DNA of 64,000 nucleotides from Lishizhenia sp965656535. Lineage in GTDB: Bacteria > Bacteroidota > Bacteroidia > Flavobacteriales_D > Crocinitomicaceae. The stretch's first letter is position 1; each line of letters opens with the position of its first letter. Shown piece by piece: positions 53,901-63,362 of this stretch. The notes below the pieces were generated by a model. It was not told the origin of the DNA. It ran no database searches and saw only the letters and a program-made list of their open reading frames with translations. The stretch spans positions 999,016 through 1,063,015 of the forward strand of contig CBFHKX010000001.1 of assembly GCA_965656535.1 (NCBI GenBank), written 5' to 3'. The position numbers were made by a program, and so were the translations under genes.

Positions 53901-54790
53901 TCGATTACTCTATCGTAAATCCGGCAAACTGGACAGCAGATTCTCATACAAATAGCCTTATCCAAAGAGTAATTCATAACTTTAACATAAAAGCAAATGA
54001 CTTACTCGGAAACTATAAGCGTAAGAAATTCCATATTTCTGTAGGTGATGAGTTACCATCAGGAATTGTGAAATTAGCTAAGGTTTACGTTGCTAAGAAA
54101 CGTAAGTTGAAAGTTGGAGATAAGATGGCAGGTCGTCACGGTAACAAAGGTATTGTAGCCAATATTGTAAGAGCCGAAGATATGCCATTCTTAGAAGACG
54201 GAACTCCTGTCGATATCGTATTAAACCCGCTAGGTGTACCATCTCGTATGAACCTTGGGCAGATTTACGAAACAGTTCTTGGTTGGGCTGGAGAGAAATT
54301 AGGAGTGAAGTTTGCTACACCAATTTTTGACGGTGCACACCCATCTGAGATTGATGATTACTGTGATAAAGCAGGAATCCCAAGAGCAGGTAAAACTTAC
54401 TTATATGACGGAGGTACGGGAGAACGTTTCCACCAAACGGCAACAGTAGGGATTATTTACATGCTTAAATTATCTCACATGGTTGATGATAAGATGCACG
54501 CACGTTCTATCGGACCATACTCATTAATTACACAACAACCATTAGGTGGTAAAGCACAATTTGGTGGTCAGCGTTTTGGTGAGATGGAAGTTTGGGCATT
54601 AGAAGCATTCGGTGCTGCTAATATCCTACAAGAAATCTTAACTGTTAAATCTGATGATGTAACAGGTAGAGCGAAAGCATACGAAGCAATCGTTAAAGGT
54701 GATAATTTACCAACACCGGGAATTCCAGAATCTTTCAATGTATTATTACATGAATTAAGAGGATTGGGTCTTAGTGTTAGTATGGACTAA
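50975..54790 (+). CDS. rpoB: DNA-directed RNA polymerase subunit beta
   Basis: Catalytic-core subunit of RNA polymerase, 1271 residues. Recognised segments include [30 protein letters not shown], the rifampicin region [20 protein letters not shown], and [14 protein letters not shown] with the catalytic-site Lys residues. The start is TTG at 50975: an in-frame TAA lies at 50960-50962 and there is no ATG between, while the N-terminus fits homologues as I recall them. rpoC follows after 42 bases. Confidence 0.97.
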   Translation: [1271 protein letters not shown]

Positions 54791-54832
54791 TCGCAGATTA
54801 GTCAATGTTTAATTTTAAAACAAGAGTTTAAA

Positions 54833-57800
54833 ATGGCTTATAGAAAAGAAACAGCAAAAAAGCAAAGTAACTTCAACAAGATTACTATCTCTTTGGCTTC
54901 TCCTGAAGAAATCTTAGAGCAATCAAGTGGTGAGGTACTAAAGCCTGAAACGATTAACTATAGAACATACAAACCAGAGAGAGACGGATTATTCTGTGAA
55001 CGTATCTTTGGACCTGTAAAAGACTATGAATGTCATTGTGGTAAATACAAAAGAATCCGTTATAAAGGAATTGTTTGTGACCGTTGTGGTGTAGAAGTTA
55101 CAGAGAAAAAAGTACGTAGAGAGCGTATGGGGCACATTTCACTTGTGGTACCTGTTGCGCACATCTGGTATTTCCGTTCTTTACCAAATAAAATTGGTTA
55201 CCTATTAGGTTTACCTACTAAGAAATTAGATCAGATTATTTATTACGAACGTTACGTAGTAATTCAAGCTGGAGCAGCAGTTAATGCAGAAGGAGAACCA
55301 TTAGAAAAGTATGAATTCTTAACGGAGGAAGAATATCTAGATATCCTAGATGCTCAACCAAAAGAAAATCAATATTTAGAAGATACTGATCCAAATAAAT
55401 TCATCGCTAAGATGGGTGCTGAGGCATTGTATGATTTATTACAGCGTTTGGATTTAGATACTTTGTCTTATGATTTAAGACATAAAGCAAATACAGAAAC
55501 TTCTGTACAGCGTAAGAACGAAGCGTTGAAAAGACTCCAAGTAGTTGAAGCAATGCGTGAGTCTCAAACGCGTATAGAAAACCGTCCAGAGTGGACTATC
55601 ATAAAAGTAGTTCCGGTTATTCCACCAGAATTACGTCCGTTAGTTCCATTAGATGGAGGAAGATTTGCTACATCAGATTTAAATGATTTATACAGAAGAG
55701 TTATTATCCGTAACAACCGTTTAAAGCGTTTGATTGAAATAAAGGCTCCAGAAGTAATTTTACGTAATGAAAAACGTATGCTTCAAGAATCTGTAGATTC
55801 ATTGTTTGACAACTCTCGTAAAGCGAGTGCGGTTAAAACAGAATCTAACAGACCATTAAAATCGTTATCTGATTCATTAAAAGGTAAGCAAGGACGTTTC
55901 CGTCAAAACTTACTTGGTAAGCGTGTAGATTATTCTGCTCGTTCGGTAATTGTTGTAGGTCCATACCTTAAATTACACGAGTGTGGTTTACCAAAAAACA
56001 TGGCTGCTGAGCTTTACAAGCCGTTCATTATTCGAAAGATGATTGAGCGTGGAATTGTAAAGACTGTAAAATCTGCAAAGAAAATTGTAGATAGAAAAGA
56101 GCCAGTTGTTTGGGATATCTTAGAAAACGTATTGAAGGGTCACCCTGTGCTACTTAACCGTGCACCAACGCTTCACCGTTTAGGTATTCAAGCTTTCCAA
56201 CCTAAATTAATTGAAGGAAAAGCAATTCGTCTTCACCCATTAGTGTGTACTGCATTTAACGCGGATTTTGATGGAGATCAAATGGCAGTTCACTTACCAC
56301 TAGGTAACGCTGCAATTTTAGAAGCACAATTGTTAATGTTAGCTTCACACAACATTCTTAATCCTGCAAACGGAGCACCTATTGCTGTACCGTCTCAGGA
56401 TATGGTACTTGGTTTATACTACATCACAAAAGGTAGAAAAACTACACCAGAAAGAGTTGTTAAAGGTGAAGGAATGACATTTTATTCTCCTGAAGAAGTA
56501 ATTATTGCCCACAATGAAGGTGCGTTAGATTTGCACGCACACATTAAGGTGAAAACTTACGATCTAAACGAGGAGGGTGTTCCTACACTTCAAATGGTAG
56601 AAACTACTTGCGGAAGAGTGTTGTTTAATCAACACGTACCGAGAGAAGTAGGATTTATTAATGAATTGTTGACCAAAAAAGCTCTAAGAGATATTATTGG
56701 ACACATCCTTAAGATTTCTGGAACTGCACGTTCTGCTAAGTTCCTAGATGATATTAAAGGATTAGGTTACCAAATGGCCTTTAGAGGTGGTTTGTCTTTC
56801 AACTTAGATGATATTATTATCCCTAAAGAAAAAGATGAATTAGTTGCTAAGGCAGACGCATCTGTTGCAGAAGTAAGAGAGAACTATAACATGGGTCTTA
56901 TTACAAACAACGAGCGTTATAACCAAATTATTGATATTTGGACACGTACAAATTCTAGATTAACGGCAACGTTAATGGATCAGTTGAAAAATGATAACCA
57001 AGGTTTCAACTCCATCTATATGATGTTTGATTCTGGAGCACGTGGATCGAAAGAGCAAATTCGTCAGTTATCTGGAATGAGAGGATTGATGGCGAAGCCA
57101 CAGAAATCTGGAGCTTCTGCACAAGAAATTATTGAAAATCCAATTCTTTCTAACTTTAAAGAAGGTTTATCTATTCTTGAGTACTTTATTTCTACTCACG
57201 GTGCGCGTAAAGGTCTTGCAGATACAGCCCTTAAAACGGCCGATGCAGGTTACCTTACAAGACGTTTAGTTGACGTTGCTCAAGATGTTGTTATTAACGA
57301 TTTTGATTGTGGTACTTTAAGAGGTTTAACCGCTACTGCGCTTAAGAAAAACGATGAGATTGTTGAGCCGTTATACGATAGAATTGTAGGTAGAACTACA
57401 GTTGATGATGTATACGACGATGACGATAACTTAATTGTTGGAGCAGGAGAACTAATCGACGAAGTAGTTGGTAAGCGAATTGAAGAATTAGGCATCGAAG
57501 AAGTTGAAATAAGATCAGTACTTACTTGTGAGTTGAGAAGAGGAGTATGTGCCAAGTGTTACGGTAGAAACTTATCAACGCATAGAGATGCTCAAATGGG
57601 AGATTCTGTTGGTGTTGTTGCAGCGCAATCTATTGGAGAGCCTGGAACGCAGTTAACATTAAGAACATTCCACGTTGGGGGTACTGCTTCTAATATTGCA
57701 GATGAAAACGATTTAAAAGCGAAAGGTTCTGGTTTATTAGAAATTGACGAGCTACGTACAATTACTAGAAAAAATAAAGAAGGCAAAAACGTTGAAGTTG

Positions 57801-59110
57801 TTATTGGACGTTCTGCTGAACTTAAGATTACAGATAAGAAGACAGGTCAAATCATAATGACAGGTAACATTCCTTACGGTGCTGAGATGAAAATCGATAA
57901 CAACGTAAACTTAAAAAGAGGAGATGTAATCTGTACATGGGATCCATACAACGCAGTAATTATTACTGAGGTTGACGGTAAAATTGAGTTTGAAAACGTA
58001 ATTGAAGGTATAACTTACCGAGAGGAAGTAGATGAGCAAACTGGATTTACAGAAAAAGTTATTACGGAAACTAAGGATAAGAAAAAGAACCCGACAATCT
58101 TAATTACAGATAAGAAAGGTGAAGTTTTACGTTCTTATTCAATTCCAGTAAATGCACACATTTCTGTAAAAGAAGGAGATGCTGTAAAAGCGGGTGATTC
58201 TTTAGTTAAGATACCAAGAACTGGTGGTAAAACAGGAGATATTACAGGAGGTTTACCACGTGTAACAGAATTATTTGAAGCACGAAATCCTTCTAACCCA
58301 GCTGTTATTTCTGAAATTGACGGTATTGCATCTTACGGAAAAATAAAGCGTGGTAACCGCGAGGTTATTGTTGAGTCTAAGACTGGAGAAATTAGAAAAT
58401 ATTTGGTTCCTCTATCTAAGCACATCTTAACGCAAGAGAACGACTTTGTAAGAGCGGGTAGACCACTTTCTGATGGAGCTACAACACCAAGCGATATTCT
58501 TAATATTGAAGGACCAACAAAAGTACAAGAGTACATTGTTAACGAAATTCAAGAGGTTTACCGTTTACAAGGTGTGAAGATTAACGATAAGCACTTTGAG
58601 GTAATCGTTCGTCAGATGATGTTGAAAGTTGAGATTACAGATCCAGGAGATACTAAATTCTTAGAAAATCAAGCTGTTCACAAAGCAGACTTTATGGAAG
58701 AGAACGATAGAATCTTTGGTATGCAAGTAGTAGTTGAAGCAGGAGAATCTACAGATTTAAAGCCAGGTATGATTATTTCGGCAAGACAATTAAGAGATGA
58801 GAATTCTCAATTGCGTCGTCAAGATAAGAAGTTGGTAGAAGCGCGTGAAGCTATTGCAGCAACGTCTAAACCAATGTTACAAGGTATTACGAGAGCATCT
58901 TTACAGACGCAATCATTTATCTCTGCAGCATCTTTCCAGGAAACTACGAAAGTATTAAACGAAGCAGCTATCTCAGGAAAAGAAGATCATTTACAAGGAT
59001 TGAAAGAGAATGTAATTGTTGGACACTTAATTCCAGCAGGTACAGGAACAAGAGAATTCCAAAAAATGATTGTAGGTTCGCAAGAAACATACGACGAGTT
59101 AACGAAATAA
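54833..59110 (+). CDS. rpoC: DNA-directed RNA polymerase subunit beta'
   Basis: Holds the catalytic magnesium in NADFDGDQMAVH. The 1425 residues include the zinc site CHCGKYKRIRYKGIVCDRCG near the start (four Cys), the bridge-helix region, the trigger loop and a second zinc site (CELRRGVCAKCYGR). Length is usual for Bacteroidota. It is the last gene of the rplL-rpoB-rpoC block and has a strong terminator. Confidence 0.98.
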   Translation: MAYRKETAKKQSNFNKITISLASPEEILEQSSGEVLKPETINYRTYKPERDGLFCERIFGPVKDYECHCGKYKRIRYKGIVCDRCGVEVTEKKVRRERMGHISLVVPVAHIWYFRSLPNKIGYLLGLPTKKLDQIIYYERYVVIQAGAAVNAEGEPLEKYEFLTEEEYLDILDAQPKENQYLEDTDPNKFIAKMGAEALYDLLQRLDLDTLSYDLRHKANTETSVQRKNEALKRLQVVEAMRESQTRIENRPEWTIIKVVPVIPPELRPLVPLDGGRFATSDLNDLYRRVIIRNNRLKRLIEIKAPEVILRNEKRMLQESVDSLFDNSRKASAVKTESNRPLKSLSDSLKGKQGRFRQNLLGKRVDYSARSVIVVGPYLKLHECGLPKNMAAELYKPFIIRKMIERGIVKTVKSAKKIVDRKEPVVWDILENVLKGHPVLLNRAPTLHRLGIQAFQPKLIEGKAIRLHPLVCTAFNADFDGDQMAVHLPLGNAAILEAQLLMLASHNILNPANGAPIAVPSQDMVLGLYYITKGRKTTPERVVKGEGMTFYSPEEVIIAHNEGALDLHAHIKVKTYDLNEEGVPTLQMVETTCGRVLFNQHVPREVGFINELLTKKALRDIIGHILKISGTARSAKFLDDIKGLGYQMAFRGGLSFNLDDIIIPKEKDELVAKADASVAEVRENYNMGLITNNERYNQIIDIWTRTNSRLTATLMDQLKNDNQGFNSIYMMFDSGARGSKEQIRQLSGMRGLMAKPQKSGASAQEIIENPILSNFKEGLSILEYFISTHGARKGLADTALKTADAGYLTRRLVDVAQDVVINDFDCGTLRGLTATALKKNDEIVEPLYDRIVGRTTVDDVYDDDDNLIVGAGELIDEVVGKRIEELGIEEVEIRSVLTCELRRGVCAKCYGRNLSTHRDAQMGDSVGVVAAQSIGEPGTQLTLRTFHVGGTASNIADENDLKAKGSGLLEIDELRTITRKNKEGKNVEVVIGRSAELKITDKKTGQIIMTGNIPYGAEMKIDNNVNLKRGDVICTWDPYNAVIITEVDGKIEFENVIEGITYREEVDEQTGFTEKVITETKDKKKNPTILITDKKGEVLRSYSIPVNAHISVKEGDAVKAGDSLVKIPRTGGKTGDITGGLPRVTELFEARNPSNPAVISEIDGIASYGKIKRGNREVIVESKTGEIRKYLVPLSKHILTQENDFVRAGRPLSDGATTPSDILNIEGPTKVQEYIVNEIQEVYRLQGVKINDKHFEVIVRQMMLKVEITDPGDTKFLENQAVHKADFMEENDRIFGMQVVVEAGESTDLKPGMIISARQLRDENSQLRRQDKKLVEAREAIAATSKPMLQGITRASLQTQSFISAASFQETTKVLNEAAISGKEDHLQGLKENVIVGHLIPAGTGTREFQKMIVGSQETYDELTK

Positions 59111-59130
59111 AACATCAAGCAAGATATAGA

Positions 59131-59166
59131 AGTCCTCAGATCAATTTCTGAGGACTTTTTTGTTTT
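59131..59166 (+). terminator. Rho-independent terminator after rpoC
   Basis: AGTCCTCAGA pairs with TCTGAGGACT around TCAATT, followed by TTTTTTGTTTT. It starts 20 bases after the rpoC stop. Confidence 0.95.
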
Positions 59167-59230
59167 ATAAAATGCCTTAAACCAACAGAAAGCAGTAGCA
59201 ATTTCTTATTTTAGCAAAAAACAAAGTATC

Positions 59231-59545
59231 ATGGAAGAAAAAAAGAATGAAAATCAAATCAATATAGAGTTAACAGAAGAAGTAGCACAAGGAACTTATT
59301 CTAACCTTGCTGTAATCACACATTCGCAATCAGAAATAGTCTCAGATTTTATTCAAATGATGCCAGGTGTACCCAAAGCTAAAGTGAGAAGTAGAATTAT
59401 TATGACACCAGAAAACGCAAAAAGATACATGCGTGCGTTAATAGAAAATGTACAAAAGTACGAGCAACAATTTGGAACAATCCAAGAAGGAAACGCACCT
59501 CAAATGCCTCCAATGAATTTTGGTACGCCTACTACTGAAGCTTAA
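59231..59545 (+). CDS. DUF3467 family protein
   Basis: Function unknown. The 104-residue product has the DUF3467 pattern NIELTEEVAQGTYSNLAVITHSQSE and KVRSRIIMTPENAKRYMRAL, an alpha/beta fold without catalytic motif. The tail is Pro/Gln-rich. As far as I recall it follows rpoC in many Bacteroidota, which suggests a link to transcription, but here a terminator separates them. Confidence 0.88.
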   Translation: MEEKKNENQINIELTEEVAQGTYSNLAVITHSQSEIVSDFIQMMPGVPKAKVRSRIIMTPENAKRYMRALIENVQKYEQQFGTIQEGNAPQMPPMNFGTPTTEA

Positions 59546-59972
59546 TAAGACAGATTTTATCTTAGTTATTCGGTAACTATACTCCTTCGCTTTTTTGATT
59601 TGCAGGTCTTCTTATTTGTGGAAGTATCAATATAGAGAGTAAAAGTTAAGTAATTCATTGATATTTATATCCGTTTAAGTTGCGATTTCTTTCAAAGAAA
59701 ATTAAACCCTAGTAGAAATAAAGGGAGAATTGATTACGATAGTATGAACAATGATAGAAGTCTAAAACTCTTGCCTTCTTGAAGAAGTAGGATTATTTGA
59801 GCTCTCGGTTTTTAGAAATAGGAGGATTAGACTGCAGAATATCTGTACATTACCAGTTTAAATTGCATCCTCCGTCTTTTATTCGGATAAATCCTCATAA
59901 AACCCACCTTCTTCGAAGAAGGAGGTAGATAACGGTGAACAAAGAAACGGTTGTTGAGCGATAGCCGAGACA
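59546..59972. other. Non-coding gap between DUF3467 and an RNA methyltransferase gene
   Basis: No supported frame of useful length on either strand. The right two-thirds hold nested inverted repeats (see 59775-59922); the left third is AT-rich without clear structure. The adjacent genes converge. Confidence 0.7.
59775..59922. repeat. Long imperfect inverted-repeat element
   Basis: The outer arms at 59775-59801 and 59894-59921 are imperfect reverse complements, both built on CTTCTT(C)GAAGAAG and a following T(A/G)GG...TGAG. The right arm contains a perfect palindrome CCTTCTTCGAAGAAGG (59907-59922). Inner arms GGAGGAT (59821-59827) and ATCCTCC (59867-59873) nest inside. It could be a MITE-like remnant or a structured transcript end. 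Confidence 0.5.
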
Positions 59973-60503
59973 TTAGTTTCTACCCCTAACAAACTCCCAC
60001 AAAGTAACTCCAGCACATACAGAAACATTTAAACTGTGTTTGGTTCCAAACTGTGGAATCTCAATAATATAATCAGAAGCATCAATTACACTTTGTTGCA
60101 CGCCGTCAACTTCATTGCCAAAGAAAAGAGCATAAGTTTCGGTTTTGTCAACCTCCATTTTATTAAGAAAAGTAGTTACTTCGGTTTGTTCAATGGAGCA
60201 AATCTTTACGCCGTCTTGTTTCAAAGAGTCCACCACATCCATCACATCTTCTGCATAACTCCAAGCTACAGATTCTGTTGCACCTATTGCTGTTTTATTA
60301 ATTTCTCTGTGAGGCGGTTTGCCCGTAATACCACATAATATTATTTCTTGAACATTAAAAGCATCAGACGTTCTAAAAAAAGTACCCACATTGTTTAAGC
60401 TTCTAATATTATCCAATACAACAATAATTGGAAACTTATTTTGTGCTTTGAACTCCTCGTTAGAAACTCTATTTAGTTCCCATAATTTCAATTTTCTGTT
60501 CAT
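59973..60503 (-). CDS. TrmH-family RNA methyltransferase (SPOUT)
   Basis: Knotted SPOUT methyltransferase that 2'-O-methylates tRNA or rRNA using S-adenosylmethionine. The 176 residues carry motif 1 LDNIRSLNNVGTFFRTSDAF (catalytic Asn and Arg), motif 2 FFGNEVDGV and motif 3 IEIPQFGTKHSLNVSVCAGV. There is no extra RNA-binding domain, so the target is not obvious. It is divergent from mutS, sharing a short promoter region of about 90 bases. Confidence 0.92.
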   Translation of the reverse strand: MNRKLKLWELNRVSNEEFKAQNKFPIIVVLDNIRSLNNVGTFFRTSDAFNVQEIILCGITGKPPHREINKTAIGATESVAWSYAEDVMDVVDSLKQDGVKICSIEQTEVTTFLNKMEVDKTETYALFFGNEVDGVQQSVIDASDYIIEIPQFGTKHSLNVSVCAGVTLWEFVRGRN

Positions 60504-60593
60504 AAACTGTGGTAATTGTTGACGTTTTCTGCTGTAAATTTAAGGGTTTTGACCGTATCTTTATCTTTTCCAAACGCAAACAAAAAAGATATT

Positions 60594-63221
60594 TTGGCAA
60601 CCAAGAAGAAAATAGTAAAAAGTAGCGAAACGCCTTTGATGAAACAATACAACCAAATTAAGGCGAAGCACCCGCAAGCCATGTTGTTGTTTAGAGTCGG
60701 AGATTTTTACGAAACTTTTAGTGATGATGCTGTAAAAGCATCTAAAATTCTTGGTATAGTACTTACGAAAAGAAAAAATGGAACGGCTTCGCATATAGAG
60801 TTGGCTGGTTTTCCGCATCATTCTTTAAATACATATTTGCCAAAATTAGTTAGAGCCGGAGAACGCGTTGCCATCTGTGATCAGTTAGAAGATCCTAAAA
60901 TGGTAAAAGGAATTGTTAAGCGTGGAGTAACGGAACTGGTTACGCCCGGTGTTGCTTTTAACGACCAAGTCTTAGAACAAGGAAAAAATAACTTTTTAGC
61001 AGCAATTCATTTCGATAAGAAAACCTCTGGCGTTGCTTTTTTAGATATTTCTACAGGAGAATTTTTCTTAGCCGAAGGTTCTATGGAATACATAGATAAA
61101 CTAATTCAAGGCTTTGAACCAAGTGAAATTATCTTCCAAAAAAATAAGAATAAGCTATTTTCTGAGCAATTTGGTGATAAGTATTATACCTACAAGTTAG
61201 AAGATTGGGTATTTACTTCTGATTTTGCTACAGAATCATTAACCAATCATTTCGATACGAAAGGCTTGAAAGGCTTTGGCGTAGAAGAACTACAAAATGG
61301 AATTATAGCAGCTGGAGCAGCACTCCACTATCTGTCAGAAACGCAACATGATAAACTTGCACACATCACAAAAATTGCCAGGATAGAGGAAGATAAATAT
61401 GTTTGGTTGGATAGATTTACGGTTAGAAATTTAGAACTTATTTCTTCGCACAATGATAACGCAACTACGTTAATAGATATTATTGACGATACTCTAACTC
61501 CAATGGGATCTCGATTGATGAAGCGTTGGTTGGTGTTGCCGTTGAAAGAAGAAGCACTCATAAAATCTAGGTTAGATGCTGTAGAAACGTTTATTCAAAC
61601 AGATAATACACAACTTCGTTTTGACCTTGGCGAGCGACTGAAAGATATTGGAGATTTAGAGCGGTTAGTTTCTAAGGTTGCTGTTGGAAGAATTAATCCG
61701 AAAGAGGTAATCCAACTCAAAAACACACTGCAACAAATAGATCCGATTCAAACTTTATTAAAGGATTCTAAGTGCCAAGCGTTAAAATCAATTGTAGATA
61801 GATTGAATCCATGCACTTCGTTAATTGAAAGAATAGAACATCAATTAGATGAAGAACCAGCTATACAAGTTGGAAAGGGCAAAATAATGGCCGACGGATT
61901 AAATACTGAGCTAGACGAACTAAGAAAAATTGCATTTTCTGGAAAAGATTATTTGGAACAAATGCAAATTAGAGAATCTGAAAAAACCGGGATTCCAAGT
62001 CTTAAGATTGCCTTTAACAATGTGTTTGGTTACTATTTAGAAGTAAGAAATACGCACAAAGATAAGGTGCCAGAAGAATGGATTAGAAAACAAACTTTGG
62101 TAAATGCTGAGCGTTATATCACTCAAGAATTAAAAGATTACGAATCTAAAATTTTAGGAGCAGAAGATAAAATTCATGCGCTAGAATCCAAACTGTATCA
62201 AGAGTTAGTCGTTTCTATGGCAGATTATATCAATCCCATTCAATTTAACGCACATTTGATTGGTCAGCTAGATTGTTTACTTTCTTTTGCCAATATCTCC
62301 GTAAAGAATAATTACTGCAAACCCACCTTAACCAATGGTTTTGAAATTGATATTAAAAATGGCCGACACCCAGTAATTGAGCATCAATTAAAAGCGGGTG
62401 AAGAGTACGTTGCGAACGATGTGTATTTAGATAACGAAACGCAACAGATTATCATGATTACTGGTCCAAACATGTCTGGTAAAAGTGCAATATTAAGACA
62501 AACAGCTTTGATTGTGTTAATGGCACAAATTGGTTGTTTTGTTCCGGCAGAAAGTGCTACTTTGGGTATTGTAGATAAAGTGTTCACTAGAGTAGGAGCA
62601 TCGGATAATATTTCCTCGGGAGAATCTACTTTTATGGTAGAAATGAATGAAACATCTAGTATTTTGAACAACCTTTCTGAACGTAGTTTAGTTCTACTAG
62701 ATGAAATCGGACGTGGAACTTCTACTTACGATGGAATCTCTATCGCTTGGGCAATTGCAGAGTACATTCACGAGCATCCAAAAGCGAAATGCAAAACCTT
62801 ATTTGCAACGCACTATCATGAGCTAAACGAGATGTACAAGAAGTTTCCGCGCGTTAAAAACTTCAATGTTTCTGTAAAAGAGGTAGGAACAAAAATTCTT
62901 TTCCTTAGAAAGCTGGTAGAAGGAGGTTCAAACCACTCTTTTGGTATACACGTAGCGAAGTTGGCTGGTATGCCAAACCAAGTAGTGCAGCGCGCAACAA
63001 GAATGCTCTCAAAACTTGAAGAATCGCATGCATCTTCAGACAAAGAAAAAGTACAAGAAGCAGTAAATTCTCCTGACATGCAACTCAGTTTCTTTCAACT
63101 CGATGATCCAACGCTAGAAAACATTAGAGAAGAATTAGTGAGTATAGACATTGATACTTTAACACCAGTTGAAGCACTTTTTAAATTGAATGAGATTAAG
63201 AAGATGGTTGGAGGGAAGTAG
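60594..63221 (+). CDS. mutS: DNA mismatch repair protein MutS
   Basis: Recognises mismatches and recruits MutL. The mismatch-binding domain I begins TPLMKQYNQIKAKHPQAMLL with the FRVGDFYETF Phe-x-Glu reader. The C-terminal ATPase has Walker A GPNMSGKSAIL, the STFMVEMNE signature and Walker B LVLLDEIGRGTSTYDG. I choose TTG at 60594, giving MATKKK..., because the frame upstream is not family-like and no ATG occurs before domain I. This gives 875 residues, normal for MutS1. It ends at a non-coding repeat region. Confidence 0.96.
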   Translation: MATKKKIVKSSETPLMKQYNQIKAKHPQAMLLFRVGDFYETFSDDAVKASKILGIVLTKRKNGTASHIELAGFPHHSLNTYLPKLVRAGERVAICDQLEDPKMVKGIVKRGVTELVTPGVAFNDQVLEQGKNNFLAAIHFDKKTSGVAFLDISTGEFFLAEGSMEYIDKLIQGFEPSEIIFQKNKNKLFSEQFGDKYYTYKLEDWVFTSDFATESLTNHFDTKGLKGFGVEELQNGIIAAGAALHYLSETQHDKLAHITKIARIEEDKYVWLDRFTVRNLELISSHNDNATTLIDIIDDTLTPMGSRLMKRWLVLPLKEEALIKSRLDAVETFIQTDNTQLRFDLGERLKDIGDLERLVSKVAVGRINPKEVIQLKNTLQQIDPIQTLLKDSKCQALKSIVDRLNPCTSLIERIEHQLDEEPAIQVGKGKIMADGLNTELDELRKIAFSGKDYLEQMQIRESEKTGIPSLKIAFNNVFGYYLEVRNTHKDKVPEEWIRKQTLVNAERYITQELKDYESKILGAEDKIHALESKLYQELVVSMADYINPIQFNAHLIGQLDCLLSFANISVKNNYCKPTLTNGFEIDIKNGRHPVIEHQLKAGEEYVANDVYLDNETQQIIMITGPNMSGKSAILRQTALIVLMAQIGCFVPAESATLGIVDKVFTRVGASDNISSGESTFMVEMNETSSILNNLSERSLVLLDEIGRGTSTYDGISIAWAIAEYIHEHPKAKCKTLFATHYHELNEMYKKFPRVKNFNVSVKEVGTKILFLRKLVEGGSNHSFGIHVAKLAGMPNQVVQRATRMLSKLEESHASSDKEKVQEAVNSPDMQLSFFQLDDPTLENIREELVSIDIDTLTPVEALFKLNEIKKMVGGK

Positions 63222-63252
63222 ATGTTTTTAGATAGTAAAGCAGTTACTTACC

Positions 63253-63270
63253 TCTCCCTTTGAAGGGAGA
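63253..63270. repeat. Short perfect hairpin after mutS
   Basis: TCTCCCTT-TG-AAGGGAGA is a perfect inverted repeat 31 bases after the mutS stop, followed by TTGAGAGGGA that could form an alternative stem with the outer CCTCTCCC. No T run follows, so it is a poor terminator. Similar CCTC-rich hairpins are, from memory, frequent in Bacteroidota intergenic DNA. Confidence 0.5.
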
Positions 63271-63362
63271 TTGAGAGGGATGACTACTTAAATTTTGGTG
63301 TCAACATCGTAATAAATTCAAAATAAACTAACTACAAATAATAAAGTTAATAAAGTTGTTTT

